Source: Lachnospiraceae bacterium (GTDB lineage Bacteria > Bacillota > Clostridia > Lachnospirales > Lachnospiraceae). From it: a stretch of DNA of 64,000 nucleotides. Below are positions 40,892 through 50,338 of the stretch, in pieces; the first letter of the stretch is position 1, and every line of letters begins with the position of its first letter. The position numbers were made by a program, and so were the translations under genes. The notes under the pieces are model-generated. The model did not search any database. It saw only the letters and a list, made by a program, of their open reading frames with translations, and had not been told where the DNA came from. The stretch is from positions 1 through 64,000 of the forward strand of contig CAJTDB010000020.1 in NCBI GenBank assembly GCA_910574965.1, in the 5' to 3' direction.

Positions 40892-42073
40892 TTACCCTCT
40901 CTTTTGCCGCCTCGGAAGATCATATCCCAGATACTGTACAGCAATCCTATTTTCCGGAGCCGTATCAAAAAGGTACAGCACGATCACAAAAAAGTATTCC
41001 AGAGGTTTCATCAGCACATAGACCAGATCCGCTGCCAGACGGGTCCGGATATGCCGCGCAATCGGATAGCCGTACGCATCATAAACATGCCGCAGCCGCC
41101 TGTGTACTCCCGGAAGGCGCTCCGCCAGCAGATCTTCAAAGGCATTTGTCACCAGCAACTGCCGGTTCACCACGATCCGATGTCCGCGGCGAACTCCCAT
41201 GCGCAGAGGTTTCACGACTTTCGGATGTCCTCCCGCGGCCACCGTACAGAGATAATGTTCATCATAGAGTACATTCGGCGGAGCTTTCTGAAGGGACAGC
41301 GTCCAGTCGCTCGTCTGTGTCCACGCCTGTATAAGACTGTCCGGCTTCTGTCCAAAGAGAATGAGTATTGCCGTCAGCACGCCCAGAAGGGGCCACATAA
41401 GCAGAAACGCAAGCCAGGGCCAGTGCCGGGCCTTTTCATGCTGGGTGCACACCTGACGGACTGTCTTTCCAAAGATCAGGAACAGATTAAACGGATAGAC
41501 CGCCAGCAGAAACTCATTCCCGCACATCTGAATGCAAAAAAGTACACAGAGCCCGGCTCCTAAATACATGGCTGCCATAGCAAGGATGCAAAGAAGCGGA
41601 GGCAGCTTCCGAAGCGGTATATAACGCAGAACCGCATAGCCCAGAAATGCCGCCGCTGCCATGGTTATAAGCGTCGGCATCGTCCATGTGGCAATGGGGG
41701 AATGAACTTCTCTGTTCACAAGCGTCTCTGTCCAGTCCGCCATACGGATATCTGCAATCTGCAGATAACAGCAGACGCATATGGCCCCCCAGAGAATGGT
41801 AATTACATCTGTAATCCGCGCTGTCCGTATGCGCTCTTTCTGATAACGCAGGCTGGCAAGCTGCCAGAGATTCTGAAACGTCAGTACTGCCGGATAGATT
41901 AAAAACATGCCGAATACAGCTCCTACCAGCGGGAAAGCAAAGAGACCATTTAACCCTTCATAACCCAGGAAACACACAAAGAACACATAGACTATCCCTG
42001 CGAACAGAGCGGCTATGGAAAAATATAAATTCGGTTTTCTTTTGTATTTTTCCAGAAATTTTTTTATCATCAC
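40892..42073 (-). CDS. Multi-pass membrane protein, DUF6688-like
   Basis: A 393-residue protein with about seven hydrophobic segments in the first 260 residues. A conserved cytoplasmic block follows (NVLYDEHYLCTVAAGGHPKV, VVNRQLLVTNAFEDLLAERL, LRHVYDAYGYPI) and one more membrane segment near the end. I associate this C-terminal block with DUF6688 proteins of Firmicutes; function unknown. It is on the same strand as the ABC operon but 126 bases upstream of it, with an intervening promoter. Confidence 0.6.
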   Translation of the reverse strand: MMIKKFLEKYKRKPNLYFSIAALFAGIVYVFFVCFLGYEGLNGLFAFPLVGAVFGMFLIYPAVLTFQNLWQLASLRYQKERIRTARITDVITILWGAICVCCYLQIADIRMADWTETLVNREVHSPIATWTMPTLITMAAAAFLGYAVLRYIPLRKLPPLLCILAMAAMYLGAGLCVLFCIQMCGNEFLLAVYPFNLFLIFGKTVRQVCTQHEKARHWPWLAFLLMWPLLGVLTAILILFGQKPDSLIQAWTQTSDWTLSLQKAPPNVLYDEHYLCTVAAGGHPKVVKPLRMGVRRGHRIVVNRQLLVTNAFEDLLAERLPGVHRRLRHVYDAYGYPIARHIRTRLAADLVYVLMKPLEYFFVIVLYLFDTAPENRIAVQYLGYDLPRRQKRG

Positions 42074-42204
42074 AGCCTCCGGTCGTTTCTGCTGAACTTT
42101 CCGAATGAAAATCTTTCATTCACTATTCATAATATAGCATTTTTTTTCCGGAAGATCAATGAGGCATCTGAACAGCATATCCCCGGCAGCTCCGCCCCTT
42201 ACTT

Positions 42205-43725
42205 TTATATCTCTCCTGCCAGAAGACCGGTTCTGCAGTCTTTTATCAAATCATACTTCACAACATCAATATTTACAATCCCGTCTGCAAAAAACGACAC
42301 GCCTGCCGCTTTCTGGTCCGTATAAATAGCTGCCGACAATACCTGTTCTCCGTCATTTACAAAGACCTCCACACTGAAGCGGTCAAGAATAATTCTCAGC
42401 TTCAATTCACCGTCTGTCATGTTCACCATACTGCGGCGCTGATGAATACTGGCTCTTCGGGAACCGGAAAATTTCCGGTCGATTTTCAGAATAGATTCTC
42501 TCGGACGATAGCTTACAGAAGTATGATATCTTTCATCCTGTGCAAAACGGACTGCAAATTTCTGATACAAATTTTCCGGATCCTGCGGACGAACCGTCAG
42601 CTCCATATCAAGCATCCGGCCTTTGATGCCTTCTAGCTGAACCGTCCCGGCAACCGTTATATTTTTGTACTCTGTTTTGTTGCATCTCATCTTCTCAAGT
42701 TCTCTGACCGGAGACTGATACAGCCTGCCATTCCTTACAGACAATTCCCTTGGCAGGCTCATCTGTCCGAACCACGGTACATCACAGGAACGAATACTGC
42801 AGGAGTCCCAGTTCTGCATCCAGCCGATCATCACTCTGCGCCCGTCCGGCGTCTGCACAGTCTGCGGAGCATAAAAATCAATCCCGTAATCAACCGACTG
42901 ATGATGATGCTCTTTTAAAATCCCTGTCTCCTCATCAAAATCACCGATCAGGCAAAGAGTTCCGTTTCCGTTATGATATTCAAACCCTTCCGGAAGCATA
43001 TCCTGAGGACTGGTCAGCAGCACCCAGCTCCCGTCCAGTTCAAACAGATCCGGACACTCCCACATTTTGCCGAAACGGTTATGATTGGAGGACAGCACGC
43101 TTTTAAATCTCCAGTGAAACCCGTCTTCACTGAGATAATACAGAATCTGACCGCTTCCGTCCTCCGGGCGATTTCCTATTACGCAGAAATAAGTCCCGTC
43201 CTTTTTCCGCCCTATTTTAGGATCGCGAAAATCAGCCCGGCTGCCGCCTTTGGGAAGATCACTCCCGCTCAGAACCGGATTCCCTTCATATTTTTCGTAA
43301 TCTGTACCGTCCCCTACCGCTATGCACTGCACCTGCACCGATTCGCGGGTTCCATATTTTACATGTTCTCCGGAAACACCCGTATACATCAGCATATGTC
43401 TGCCATCCGGAAGTTCTATGGCACTTCCGGAAAAACAGCCATCCATATCATAGAGCTCGTCCGGCGCCAATGCCGCCGGAAGATACTCCCAGTGCAATAA
43501 ATCTGTACTTACTGCATGTCCCCAATGGGCTGGTCCCCATTTGGACTCATACGGGTAATACTGATAAAACATATGGTACCGCCCCTGATACCAGGAAAAT
43601 CCATTGGGATCATTCATCCAGCCGGTACGGGGAGTCAGATGAAACTTTGGACGCTCCTCGTTTCCTATTCTTTTTTCAAAAGTTTCTTCATATTTTCTTG
43701 CTTCCCGCAGAGTCTGACTTGTCAT
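42205..43725 (-). CDS. scrB: Glycoside hydrolase family 32, sucrose-6-phosphate hydrolase-like
   Basis: A 506-residue cytoplasmic GH32 enzyme with GWMNDPNGF (nucleophile Asp39), DFRDPKIG (Asp168) and WECPDLFEL (acid/base Glu223). It is the third gene of the sucrose operon after the metallo-hydrolase and PTS genes, so its likely substrate is the sucrose-6-phosphate made by the PTS. A hairpin between it and the PTS gene may lower its expression relative to the transporter. Paralogous to 28349-29833. Confidence 0.92.
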   Translation of the reverse strand: MTSQTLREARKYEETFEKRIGNEERPKFHLTPRTGWMNDPNGFSWYQGRYHMFYQYYPYESKWGPAHWGHAVSTDLLHWEYLPAALAPDELYDMDGCFSGSAIELPDGRHMLMYTGVSGEHVKYGTRESVQVQCIAVGDGTDYEKYEGNPVLSGSDLPKGGSRADFRDPKIGRKKDGTYFCVIGNRPEDGSGQILYYLSEDGFHWRFKSVLSSNHNRFGKMWECPDLFELDGSWVLLTSPQDMLPEGFEYHNGNGTLCLIGDFDEETGILKEHHHQSVDYGIDFYAPQTVQTPDGRRVMIGWMQNWDSCSIRSCDVPWFGQMSLPRELSVRNGRLYQSPVRELEKMRCNKTEYKNITVAGTVQLEGIKGRMLDMELTVRPQDPENLYQKFAVRFAQDERYHTSVSYRPRESILKIDRKFSGSRRASIHQRRSMVNMTDGELKLRIILDRFSVEVFVNDGEQVLSAAIYTDQKAAGVSFFADGIVNIDVVKYDLIKDCRTGLLAGEI

Positions 43726-43787
43726 ATTGATAACCTCCAGGCTTATTGCGCTTCCCTTTACGCAGCATTTATTTTATAATATTGTAA

Positions 43788-43823
43788 ATCGGGCACATTG
43801 TAGTATCTGCTCATGTGCCCGAT
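43788..43823 (-). terminator. Intercistronic hairpin between PTS and GH32 genes
   Basis: ATCGGGCACA (43788-43797) and TGTGCCCGAT (43814-43823) form a perfect 10-bp stem with a 16-nt loop. On the minus strand TTTACAATATTATAAAAT follows, so it may be a partial terminator or an mRNA-stabilising element. Confidence 0.55.
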
Positions 43824-43837
43824 CTTAAAAGTATGTT

Positions 43838-45751
43838 TTAATGGCTGGTCTTCAAAATCTTATCCAGTTCTTTCACTTTTCCGGTCTTCACCACTTCCAC
43901 CTGCTCCGGCTCGGATACCAGCACTGCTGTGGTCAGATCATAGCCTGCCGCTTTGATAGCTTTCATATCAAATTCCAAAAGTTTCTCACCGGCTTTTACC
44001 TGATCTCCGGATTTTTTCAAAGCGCGGAAATGTTTTCCGTTTAACTCTACCGTATTGACACCCACATGGATCAGAAGCTCCACTCCGTCTTCGCTCAGAA
44101 GACCGATGGCGTGTTTCGTATCAAACACCATGGAGATTTCACCGGAAAAAGGAGCAACCACTTCTCCTTTTTCCGGAATAATACCGACTCCGGTTCCTAC
44201 CGCGCCGGATGCAAAAGTTTCATCTTTGATCTCGGTATGGAGCACTGCGGTTCCCTGTACGGGTGCATACACACAGCCAGGCTCTGTCTCAATGGTTCTG
44301 ACCGGCTTTTCAGAAGCAGATGTTTCCTTTTTGCCAATGGTCTTTCCAAGCATCATCGTGGCAGCAAAGGCACATATAATGGCAACCGCCATAGATACCA
44401 TAAACTGCAGCATACAGTCCGGACGGATGCAGATCACTCCGATCACTCCGCAGGGGCCCTGGGAGACAGACAGCACACCCATTAAAGTAGCATAAGCAGC
44501 ACCGATACCGCCGCCGATCAGGGCACCATAGAACGGAAATCTCAGCTTCAGATTCACGCCGAAGATAGCCGGCTCGGTAATCCCCAGGAAAGAAGAGATA
44601 CCAGATGCAGATGCCATGCTCTTCATCTTCTGATCGTGTTTCATCAACAGAGTCACGGCCAGCGCAGCCGCACCCTGCGCACAGTTGGCAGCCGCAACCA
44701 CTGCAAAAGTAGGAGAACCGCCCAGAGTTCCGATGTTGGCAAGAATCTGCGTCTCTGCCGTTACCAGGCTGTGATGCATACCTGTAATAACCAGAAGCGG
44801 ATATGTAACTCCGTAGATGAGTCCGCCCACAGGACCCAGGTCAAAGAACAGCCACATGACGGCATTGGTCATCATATCGCCGACCCCTCTCATAACCGGT
44901 CCAATAAACAGAAATGTCAGCGCCCCCGCAATCAGAACGGATAAAAGCGGAGTAACGATATTATCCAGCATGGCAGGAACCACTTTGCGCAGTTTCTTTT
45001 CAACAAACGCCAGACAGAAAGACGCGGCAATGACCGGAAGAACCGTTCCCTGATAACCTACCTTTGCCACCGAGAGCCCGAAAATGTGCCAGTATGGAAC
45101 TGTTCCGTCCAAAAGCGCCTGGCCGTATCCATATCCGTTCATCAAGTCCGGATGAATCATGATCGCACCAAGGACCGCGCCCAGAATCGGCGTAGCACCG
45201 AAAATCTTTGCCGCCGAAAAACCGATCAGTACCGGCAGGAACGTAAAGCCCGCATTGGAAAACAAATTAACCATTTCCGCAAAGTCTTTAATAGCCGGAA
45301 ATGCCTCTACCAGCGACTGGTTGGCAACAAACATCCCCTGGGCCGTCAGGATATTGTTGATGCCCATCAAAAGACCGGAGGCCACAAGCGCCGGAAGAAT
45401 CGGCACAAAGACGTCCGCCAGTGTCTTCAGAAGTTTCTGGACCGGATTCATCTTCTGAGCCGCCTGCTTTTTCAATTCTTCTTTGGTCATTTCCTGAATG
45501 TTGGCCATCTGGATAAATTCTGCATAGACCTTGTTCACAATACCGGTTCCCAGAATAATCTGAAACTGTCCGCCATTGTTGAAATTGCCCTTTACCAGAT
45601 CAATCTCCTCCAGAGCATCTTTGTTAATCAGGGACTCATCCTTCAGAACAAGTCTTAATCTTGTAGCACAGTGGGCTGCGCTGGCAATGTTGTCTTTTCC
45701 GCCCATGCACTCCAGTATTTCCCGTGCCGCTTTTGCATATTTTTCTTCCAC
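43838..45751 (-). CDS. scrA: PTS sucrose/beta-glucoside-type permease, IIBCA fusion
   Basis: A 637-residue PTS enzyme. IIB is at about 1-85 with phospho-Cys28 in AAHCATRLRLVL, the membrane IIC is at about 110-470 and IIA is at about 490-637 with phospho-His562 in ELLIHVGVNTVEL. It imports and phosphorylates a sugar. The GH32 partner and LacI-type regulator indicate sucrose rather than beta-glucosides. The start is the GTG at 45751 (VEEKYAKAAR): AGGAGG lies 8 bases upstream, while the ATG at 45781 has no site and would place this Shine-Dalgarno inside the gene. Confidence 0.9.
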   Translation of the reverse strand: MEEKYAKAAREILECMGGKDNIASAAHCATRLRLVLKDESLINKDALEEIDLVKGNFNNGGQFQIILGTGIVNKVYAEFIQMANIQEMTKEELKKQAAQKMNPVQKLLKTLADVFVPILPALVASGLLMGINNILTAQGMFVANQSLVEAFPAIKDFAEMVNLFSNAGFTFLPVLIGFSAAKIFGATPILGAVLGAIMIHPDLMNGYGYGQALLDGTVPYWHIFGLSVAKVGYQGTVLPVIAASFCLAFVEKKLRKVVPAMLDNIVTPLLSVLIAGALTFLFIGPVMRGVGDMMTNAVMWLFFDLGPVGGLIYGVTYPLLVITGMHHSLVTAETQILANIGTLGGSPTFAVVAAANCAQGAAALAVTLLMKHDQKMKSMASASGISSFLGITEPAIFGVNLKLRFPFYGALIGGGIGAAYATLMGVLSVSQGPCGVIGVICIRPDCMLQFMVSMAVAIICAFAATMMLGKTIGKKETSASEKPVRTIETEPGCVYAPVQGTAVLHTEIKDETFASGAVGTGVGIIPEKGEVVAPFSGEISMVFDTKHAIGLLSEDGVELLIHVGVNTVELNGKHFRALKKSGDQVKAGEKLLEFDMKAIKAAGYDLTTAVLVSEPEQVEVVKTGKVKELDKILKTSH

Positions 45752-45833
45752 TCTTACTTCCTCCTTGTTATAATCCTGCATCTGTCTTTTGGGTCTTTTC
45801 TCTTCAGGCCGACACCATTTTTAAGCTGCGGTC

Positions 45834-46667
45834 TCACATCTGCACTTTCATGCCGTCATAAGCGGCAGTCAGTCCATGTTCTTCTGCAAATGCTTCCAGT
45901 TCTTCATGAGTCATCTCTCCATTATGGGAAAAATGATTGATGACTTTTACCGTATCCTGACCGATGCACCCATGCTCCTGAAGCGTTTTCACAAAAGTCA
46001 GAACATCCGGCAGACCCATATGATAGCCTTCCGAATGCTTCCTGCCCATGGTTGCATCCAGAGAAATCAGGGCATATTTCCGCTTAAAGATGCATTCCCA
46101 TGCTTCCGCACTTAAATTCAGACCGGTATCATGTCCGTACAATATATTTTTTCCGTCTTTCTCAATCACATAGATATAACAGGTTTCTCTCCTGTCATGG
46201 TCTGCCGGGACAGGCACAATATGATATCCATCCGCTGTAAAATCCGCAAACGGAACAAGACGTACAAATCGGACCGCCTCATCCAGCGGATGCACTTTGA
46301 AACGGTCAATCAGCACCGCGTCATAGAACGCCTTTTCCACTGCTTCATTGCCGTATATGTGCAGCATCCCTTCCGCGTGATGTCCGAAATGCTCATGCCG
46401 ATGAATCAGCTCTACAGGAAAAAAGTGATCCATATGGGAATGGGTAATCAACAGATGCTGTACCTTTCCCAACTGCAGAGAATAATTCAGCGCATGTGTA
46501 TAAGAATCCGGCGGGAAGTCAATCAGGATTTTTTGATCCACAACCGCCTGAGTCCTGGTACGCAGTTCTTTCCCGCCCACTGCTCTGGCTCTTTTGCAGA
46601 TTTCGCAGTTGCAGAACAGTGCCGGCCATCCTTCCGCCGCTGCCGTCCCCAAATACTGTATTTCCAA
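45834..46667 (-). CDS. MBL-fold metallo-hydrolase (PhnP-like)
   Basis: A 277-residue metallo-beta-lactamase-fold enzyme. The metal motif is THSHMDH (His76, His78, Asp80, His81) with later ligands in PADHDRRE and YGHDTGLN. A CNCEICKRAR zinc-finger-like cysteine block near residue 19 is typical of PhnP phosphodiesterases, which cleave cyclic phosphodiesters. The start is the TTG at 46667, 5 bases after AAAGGAGG; the ATG at 46721 has no site. It is the first gene of the sucrose operon, where such an enzyme is unexpected; it might repair a cyclic sugar phosphate. Confidence 0.82.
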   Translation of the reverse strand: MEIQYLGTAAAEGWPALFCNCEICKRARAVGGKELRTRTQAVVDQKILIDFPPDSYTHALNYSLQLGKVQHLLITHSHMDHFFPVELIHRHEHFGHHAEGMLHIYGNEAVEKAFYDAVLIDRFKVHPLDEAVRFVRLVPFADFTADGYHIVPVPADHDRRETCYIYVIEKDGKNILYGHDTGLNLSAEAWECIFKRKYALISLDATMGRKHSEGYHMGLPDVLTFVKTLQEHGCIGQDTVKVINHFSHNGEMTHEELEAFAEEHGLTAAYDGMKVQM

Positions 46668-46732
46668 GGTATCCTCCTTTCCTGTCTGCAGTATTTCATA
46701 TTTCCGCAGACATATTTTCATACTCCCTCATT

Positions 46733-46850
46733 ACTTAACTAGTTACGTAACTAGTTAAGTAACCGGTTACTTTATGTTGTTTACTGTAACATAAGTACAC
46801 ATAAATGTCAATCGTTTTTTATAAAAAAATAACCGGTTACTTAACCAGTT
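46733..46850. promoter_or_regulatory. Sucrose operon control region: five AACYRGTT operator boxes around a promoter
   Basis: AACTAGTT (46737 and 46749) and AACCGGTT (46761) lie 12 bases apart, the first two within a perfect 28-bp palindrome (46733-46760). AACCGGTT (46831) and AACCAGTT (46843) repeat the 12-base spacing. The minus-strand promoter TTGACA (46811-46806), 17 bases, TACAGT (46788-46783) sits between the groups. LacI-family repressors bind such CG-centred dyads, so the regulator could block the promoter and loop the DNA. Confidence 0.8.
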
Positions 46851-46859
46851 ATATTCTCA

Positions 46860-46888
46860 TTGATTTCCAGAGTCTCTCCTGTTATAAT
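46860..46888 (+). promoter_or_regulatory. Promoter of the LacI-type regulator
   Basis: TTGATT (46860-46865), a 17-base spacer and a perfect TATAAT (46883-46888). An operator box ends only 10 bases upstream of the -35 element, compatible with autoregulation. Confidence 0.7.
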
Positions 46889-46946
46889 CAAAGCATCCTT
46901 TTATGTTTATTTGACGATCATATTCTGTTGGGAGAAACAAATCAGA

Positions 46947-47972
46947 ATGGAGAAAAAAAAGATTACCTTTGCAGACATTGCAGCATATACCAACTTTTCC
47001 AAGACTACCATATCCCGGTATTTTAACAACCCGGATTCGCTGACTCTGGAAAATCAGGAGATCATCGCCCAGGCCCTGATCGATCTGGATTATCAGGAGA
47101 ACAAACTGGCGAAAGTGTTCGCCAATGGCAAGAGTGAATTTGTCGGCATCATCATTCCGAATCTTTATCTGCACTATTATGCAGAAATGCTGAATCAGAT
47201 CCTGAACACCTATGAAAAATTCGGCTACAAATTCCTGGTTTTTGTGGGCAACCATAAAAAAGAAACCGAACAGCAGTATATCCACGAACTGCTTGCCTAT
47301 AAAATCGAAGGCATGATTGTCCTAAGTCATACGATTCCCTCAGAAGAACTTGCTTCCTATCACGTTCCTCTGGTTGTTATCGAACGGGAAGACAAGTATG
47401 TAAACAGTGTCAGCACTGACAACTATATGGGCGCAGTCCAGGGAACCAGCCTCTTAATCAAAAACAACTGTGATGTACTGCTGCATGTTAATTCTCCTGT
47501 TGCAGAAAATGTCCCTGCCTTCGGCCGTATCCAGGGCTTTTTGGATACCTGCGCAGAGCATAATATCCGGCACGAATTGATTCTCCGGGACGTAGGGCAT
47601 TCGCATCAGGAAATCCGGAAAGCGATGTACGAGGTTTACCAATATACAAAGCAGAACTATCCGGGACTGAAAAAAGGACTGTTCCTGTCCAACGATACGC
47701 TGGCCAACAGTATGCTGAACATTATCTTCCGGGACTTCGGAACTCTGCCGGATGACTACCGCATCATTGGTTTTGATGATTCTCCTGTCGCAGACGGCGC
47801 CATCCTTCCCATCAGCACCGTAGGACAGCAGATTGACAAGATCGCATATGAAGCCATGGAACTGCTGGTAACCTTAATGAACGAAAGAAAAAAACGCCGT
47901 CCTGCACCTCAGACAAAGCTGATTCATAAAAACGTCACGCCTGTGCTCATCCGGCGGGAAACAACCGACTAA
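46947..47972 (+). CDS. scrR: LacI-family transcriptional regulator of the sucrose operon
   Basis: A 341-residue repressor. The helix-turn-helix is at 6-30 (TFADIAAYTNFSKTTISRYF), with the hinge and start of the sugar-binding domain at NGKSEFVGIIIPNLY and the C-terminal GFDDSPVADGA signature. It should bind the AACYRGTT boxes and be released by a sugar ligand, probably sucrose-6-phosphate or fructose. ATG 46947 follows GGGAG at 11 bases; the frame upstream to 46860 contains the promoter and is not coding. It is divergent from the metallo-hydrolase/PTS/GH32 operon. The sucrose assignment is from context. Confidence 0.85.
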   Translation: MEKKKITFADIAAYTNFSKTTISRYFNNPDSLTLENQEIIAQALIDLDYQENKLAKVFANGKSEFVGIIIPNLYLHYYAEMLNQILNTYEKFGYKFLVFVGNHKKETEQQYIHELLAYKIEGMIVLSHTIPSEELASYHVPLVVIEREDKYVNSVSTDNYMGAVQGTSLLIKNNCDVLLHVNSPVAENVPAFGRIQGFLDTCAEHNIRHELILRDVGHSHQEIRKAMYEVYQYTKQNYPGLKKGLFLSNDTLANSMLNIIFRDFGTLPDDYRIIGFDDSPVADGAILPISTVGQQIDKIAYEAMELLVTLMNERKKRRPAPQTKLIHKNVTPVLIRRETTD

Positions 47973-48021
47973 ACTTTTCAAATGGAACCGATTTTTCTCT
48001 ATATGAGAATATGGAAATTTC

Positions 48022-48642
48022 TCAAAATCCAGTTTCCATCATCTCCTGAATGCGGCAAAGCATATGGCTTACGATAAAGAACGTTGTCTCATAATGTAAA
48101 TAATCCAGGATATTTTCATCCCACATAATTTTCAGACTTGCCGGAAATTCTTCATCGGAGTTCCAGAACTGAAGCATCATCGGCAGAAACTCAAAGGGAT
48201 AAAGGCAGTAGGACACATCTCCGATCTTTCCTTTTTCTCCCCCCAGAGTCTCACAGGCATGACAAAACTGCTCTGTCTTTTTGTCCAAATCATGTACTTG
48301 ACGGGCAAAGAGTTCCTTTCCGGGCTGGGCAGACAAAACAGTCCCTTTCAGCCGGTCAAGAGTACAAAATCTCCCTGACAGGCGGCAGTTCTCCTTTGAA
48401 TCGCACAAAACGTCATAAATCGACATCGCTTCGTTGTAACCGGCGTCTATACAATTCAGAAATCCATCCTCCGACCATGTAACTTTCCCGCTTCTTCGGC
48501 TAATGCGATACATTCGCCCACAGAATCTAATATACAAATTATCCCCATCGTGATCTAAGTGAAATTTTTCAATCATAAATTCCTGGTTATATTTCAGAAA
48601 TCTTATCTGCATACTGTTCTGCATGGTTTCATAATTTGACAT
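48022..48642 (-). CDS. DUF3786 domain protein
   Basis: A 206-residue cytoplasmic protein. The C-terminal block PFEFLPMMLQFWNSDEEFPA then SLKIMWDENILDYLHYE matches the DUF3786 pattern (hydrophobic LLLLWEGDEEFP-like strand), and the N-terminal half has LYIRFCGRMYRI. DUF3786 proteins are found in anaerobes, sometimes near corrinoid or metal-centre proteins; function is unknown. It lies 55 bases downstream of the channel gene in the same direction. Confidence 0.7.
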   Translation of the reverse strand: MSNYETMQNSMQIRFLKYNQEFMIEKFHLDHDGDNLYIRFCGRMYRISRRSGKVTWSEDGFLNCIDAGYNEAMSIYDVLCDSKENCRLSGRFCTLDRLKGTVLSAQPGKELFARQVHDLDKKTEQFCHACETLGGEKGKIGDVSYCLYPFEFLPMMLQFWNSDEEFPASLKIMWDENILDYLHYETTFFIVSHMLCRIQEMMETGF

Positions 48643-48697
48643 TGCTTTCGTCTCCTGTCTCTTTCTCTGTTTCAGTCATGTGCTGATAAATTCAAAC

Positions 48698-50281
48698 TTA
48701 TCCCTCAAGCTCTGAAAAAATGCTTCCCATCAGCTCCCATGCAGCGTCCCTTTCCCGTCTCTGTTCCGGCGTAAGCTTCTCATAGGGGCATAACATTGGG
48801 TGCTGTCTTGCCTCATCATCCCGAACAGGGCCATAGCTCCAATTATAAAAAATATAGAACCGAAGCCACCGCATATGATCCAGCTTACGATACATTTCTT
48901 TTGCTGTCTCTGAATGTATCGTCCTGCAGTATCTTTCATAGGCTTTTTTCACTTTTGAAGCACGAAGTTCTGTGATCGTTTCATCTCTGAGCAGAATCCT
49001 TGTTTTCATCAGGAGATGATCTGCCGCTGCAATTTTCGACTGTCGGTGAAGGTCATCCAGTTCATTCCAGGCAAGAGTCGGATAAGAAACGGATCTGCGG
49101 AAAAGCTCATTAATCGTAATGGCTGCTTTATTCAGCCCGGTGCGAATGATTTGCTGAGAAGTATAAATATCTTCATTAGTTCCAAAATAAGATACTCCTG
49201 GTGCTCTCCGACTGCTCCGCAGGTCAATGCGGCCGGAAATTCTGTAATATTTATTCAGGGTCCAGAAAATACTCCAGCCTTTCTGCTCATCATCTTCGCA
49301 TATAATAATTCGGTCGGCCCGCTCTAAGACAGAACGGTTTTCGGCCCATGTTTCCTTATGGAAGAGCAATGAATCCCCCTCACTGGATTCTTTGTTCAAA
49401 GAAAACAGTTCCCCCAGCCGATCATGCACGGCAAGAAATTCTCCTGCCGGGCCAAAAATATGATACGCTACATGTTGTTCTGCTGATATGATATTCGTTA
49501 AAATCGCCCGTTCCAGGATACTGGAACCATAGTTTCCAAATCCAATGAGTACAATTGTATTTTCATGACGGCACAGTGGTTTGGAACGCCAGTATTGTCT
49601 GGCACAGCATTCATAACTGTGAAAAAAATTGATATTTCCGGATAGTTTATCCTGTCCGTTTGTGGTTCTTGCATAGACCTCCACGGGCAGTTCATGAAGA
49701 TTGACGGCTCTGCTGTTGACACCGATATCATTTTCCTTCATCAGAAAGATCTTGCACTTTGTCCCGATGTTTTTCTTTTTCGCCACAATCTTATGAGGGG
49801 AAGCACTGAGATAGATACAGGGATAATTGGGAATCTCATTATGACCGCTTCTTCTCTCTCCGTAAATTATAAGCGCATTGGGATCCTCTTTATAAATGTT
49901 GGCAGCAAGTGTATTGGATTCTACTCCGTAATCCGCAAAATAATACCAGTTTTTATGCCGCTGCAGGCGGAGCATAAAGAAAGGCATTCCTTCACTGGTC
50001 AGAAAGGATACGACTGCTCCAAATAAAGTAACCATAATGCCCGCAGACAAAAAAAGAAATATCATTCCCACCAGATGTCCAAGAGGCGTCACGGGCACCA
50101 GGTCTCCATATCCCACCGTTGTCAGCGTTACCAGCGAATACCAGAAGGCATCTCCGAATGTCCGGATGGCCGCATCACTGCTTGAAGATTCTGAATAGTA
50201 CAAAATGGTCAGCAAGCCGACATAGATTAGTACTATCGTAACGATCAGATACAAGTAGAAATTTTTTCTTGTTTTCATCAT
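48698..50281 (-). CDS. K+ channel with NAD-binding (TrkA-N-like) region and C-terminal RyR domain
   Basis: A 527-residue protein. Two membrane helices (about 9-28 and 68-92) frame the pore helix and selectivity filter TLTTVGYGDLVP (52-63). The cytoplasmic part has a region with ALIIYGERRSG and a second nucleotide-binding-like motif NTIVLIGFGNYGSSIL, as in RCK/TrkA-N domains. The last 85 or so residues (LDHMRWLRFYIFYNWSYG, then HPMLCPYEKLTPEQRRERD) match the RyR repeat first known from ryanodine receptors. It is probably a ligand-gated potassium channel whose RyR domain senses a nucleotide or signal. Confidence 0.8.
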   Translation of the reverse strand: MMKTRKNFYLYLIVTIVLIYVGLLTILYYSESSSSDAAIRTFGDAFWYSLVTLTTVGYGDLVPVTPLGHLVGMIFLFLSAGIMVTLFGAVVSFLTSEGMPFFMLRLQRHKNWYYFADYGVESNTLAANIYKEDPNALIIYGERRSGHNEIPNYPCIYLSASPHKIVAKKKNIGTKCKIFLMKENDIGVNSRAVNLHELPVEVYARTTNGQDKLSGNINFFHSYECCARQYWRSKPLCRHENTIVLIGFGNYGSSILERAILTNIISAEQHVAYHIFGPAGEFLAVHDRLGELFSLNKESSEGDSLLFHKETWAENRSVLERADRIIICEDDEQKGWSIFWTLNKYYRISGRIDLRSSRRAPGVSYFGTNEDIYTSQQIIRTGLNKAAITINELFRRSVSYPTLAWNELDDLHRQSKIAAADHLLMKTRILLRDETITELRASKVKKAYERYCRTIHSETAKEMYRKLDHMRWLRFYIFYNWSYGPVRDDEARQHPMLCPYEKLTPEQRRERDAAWELMGSIFSELEG

Positions 50282-50338
50282 ATCTGTTCTTCCCCTGCTT
50301 TTTTGTTCTGACTCCTGTCACCTGTCAGCACCCTGCTT

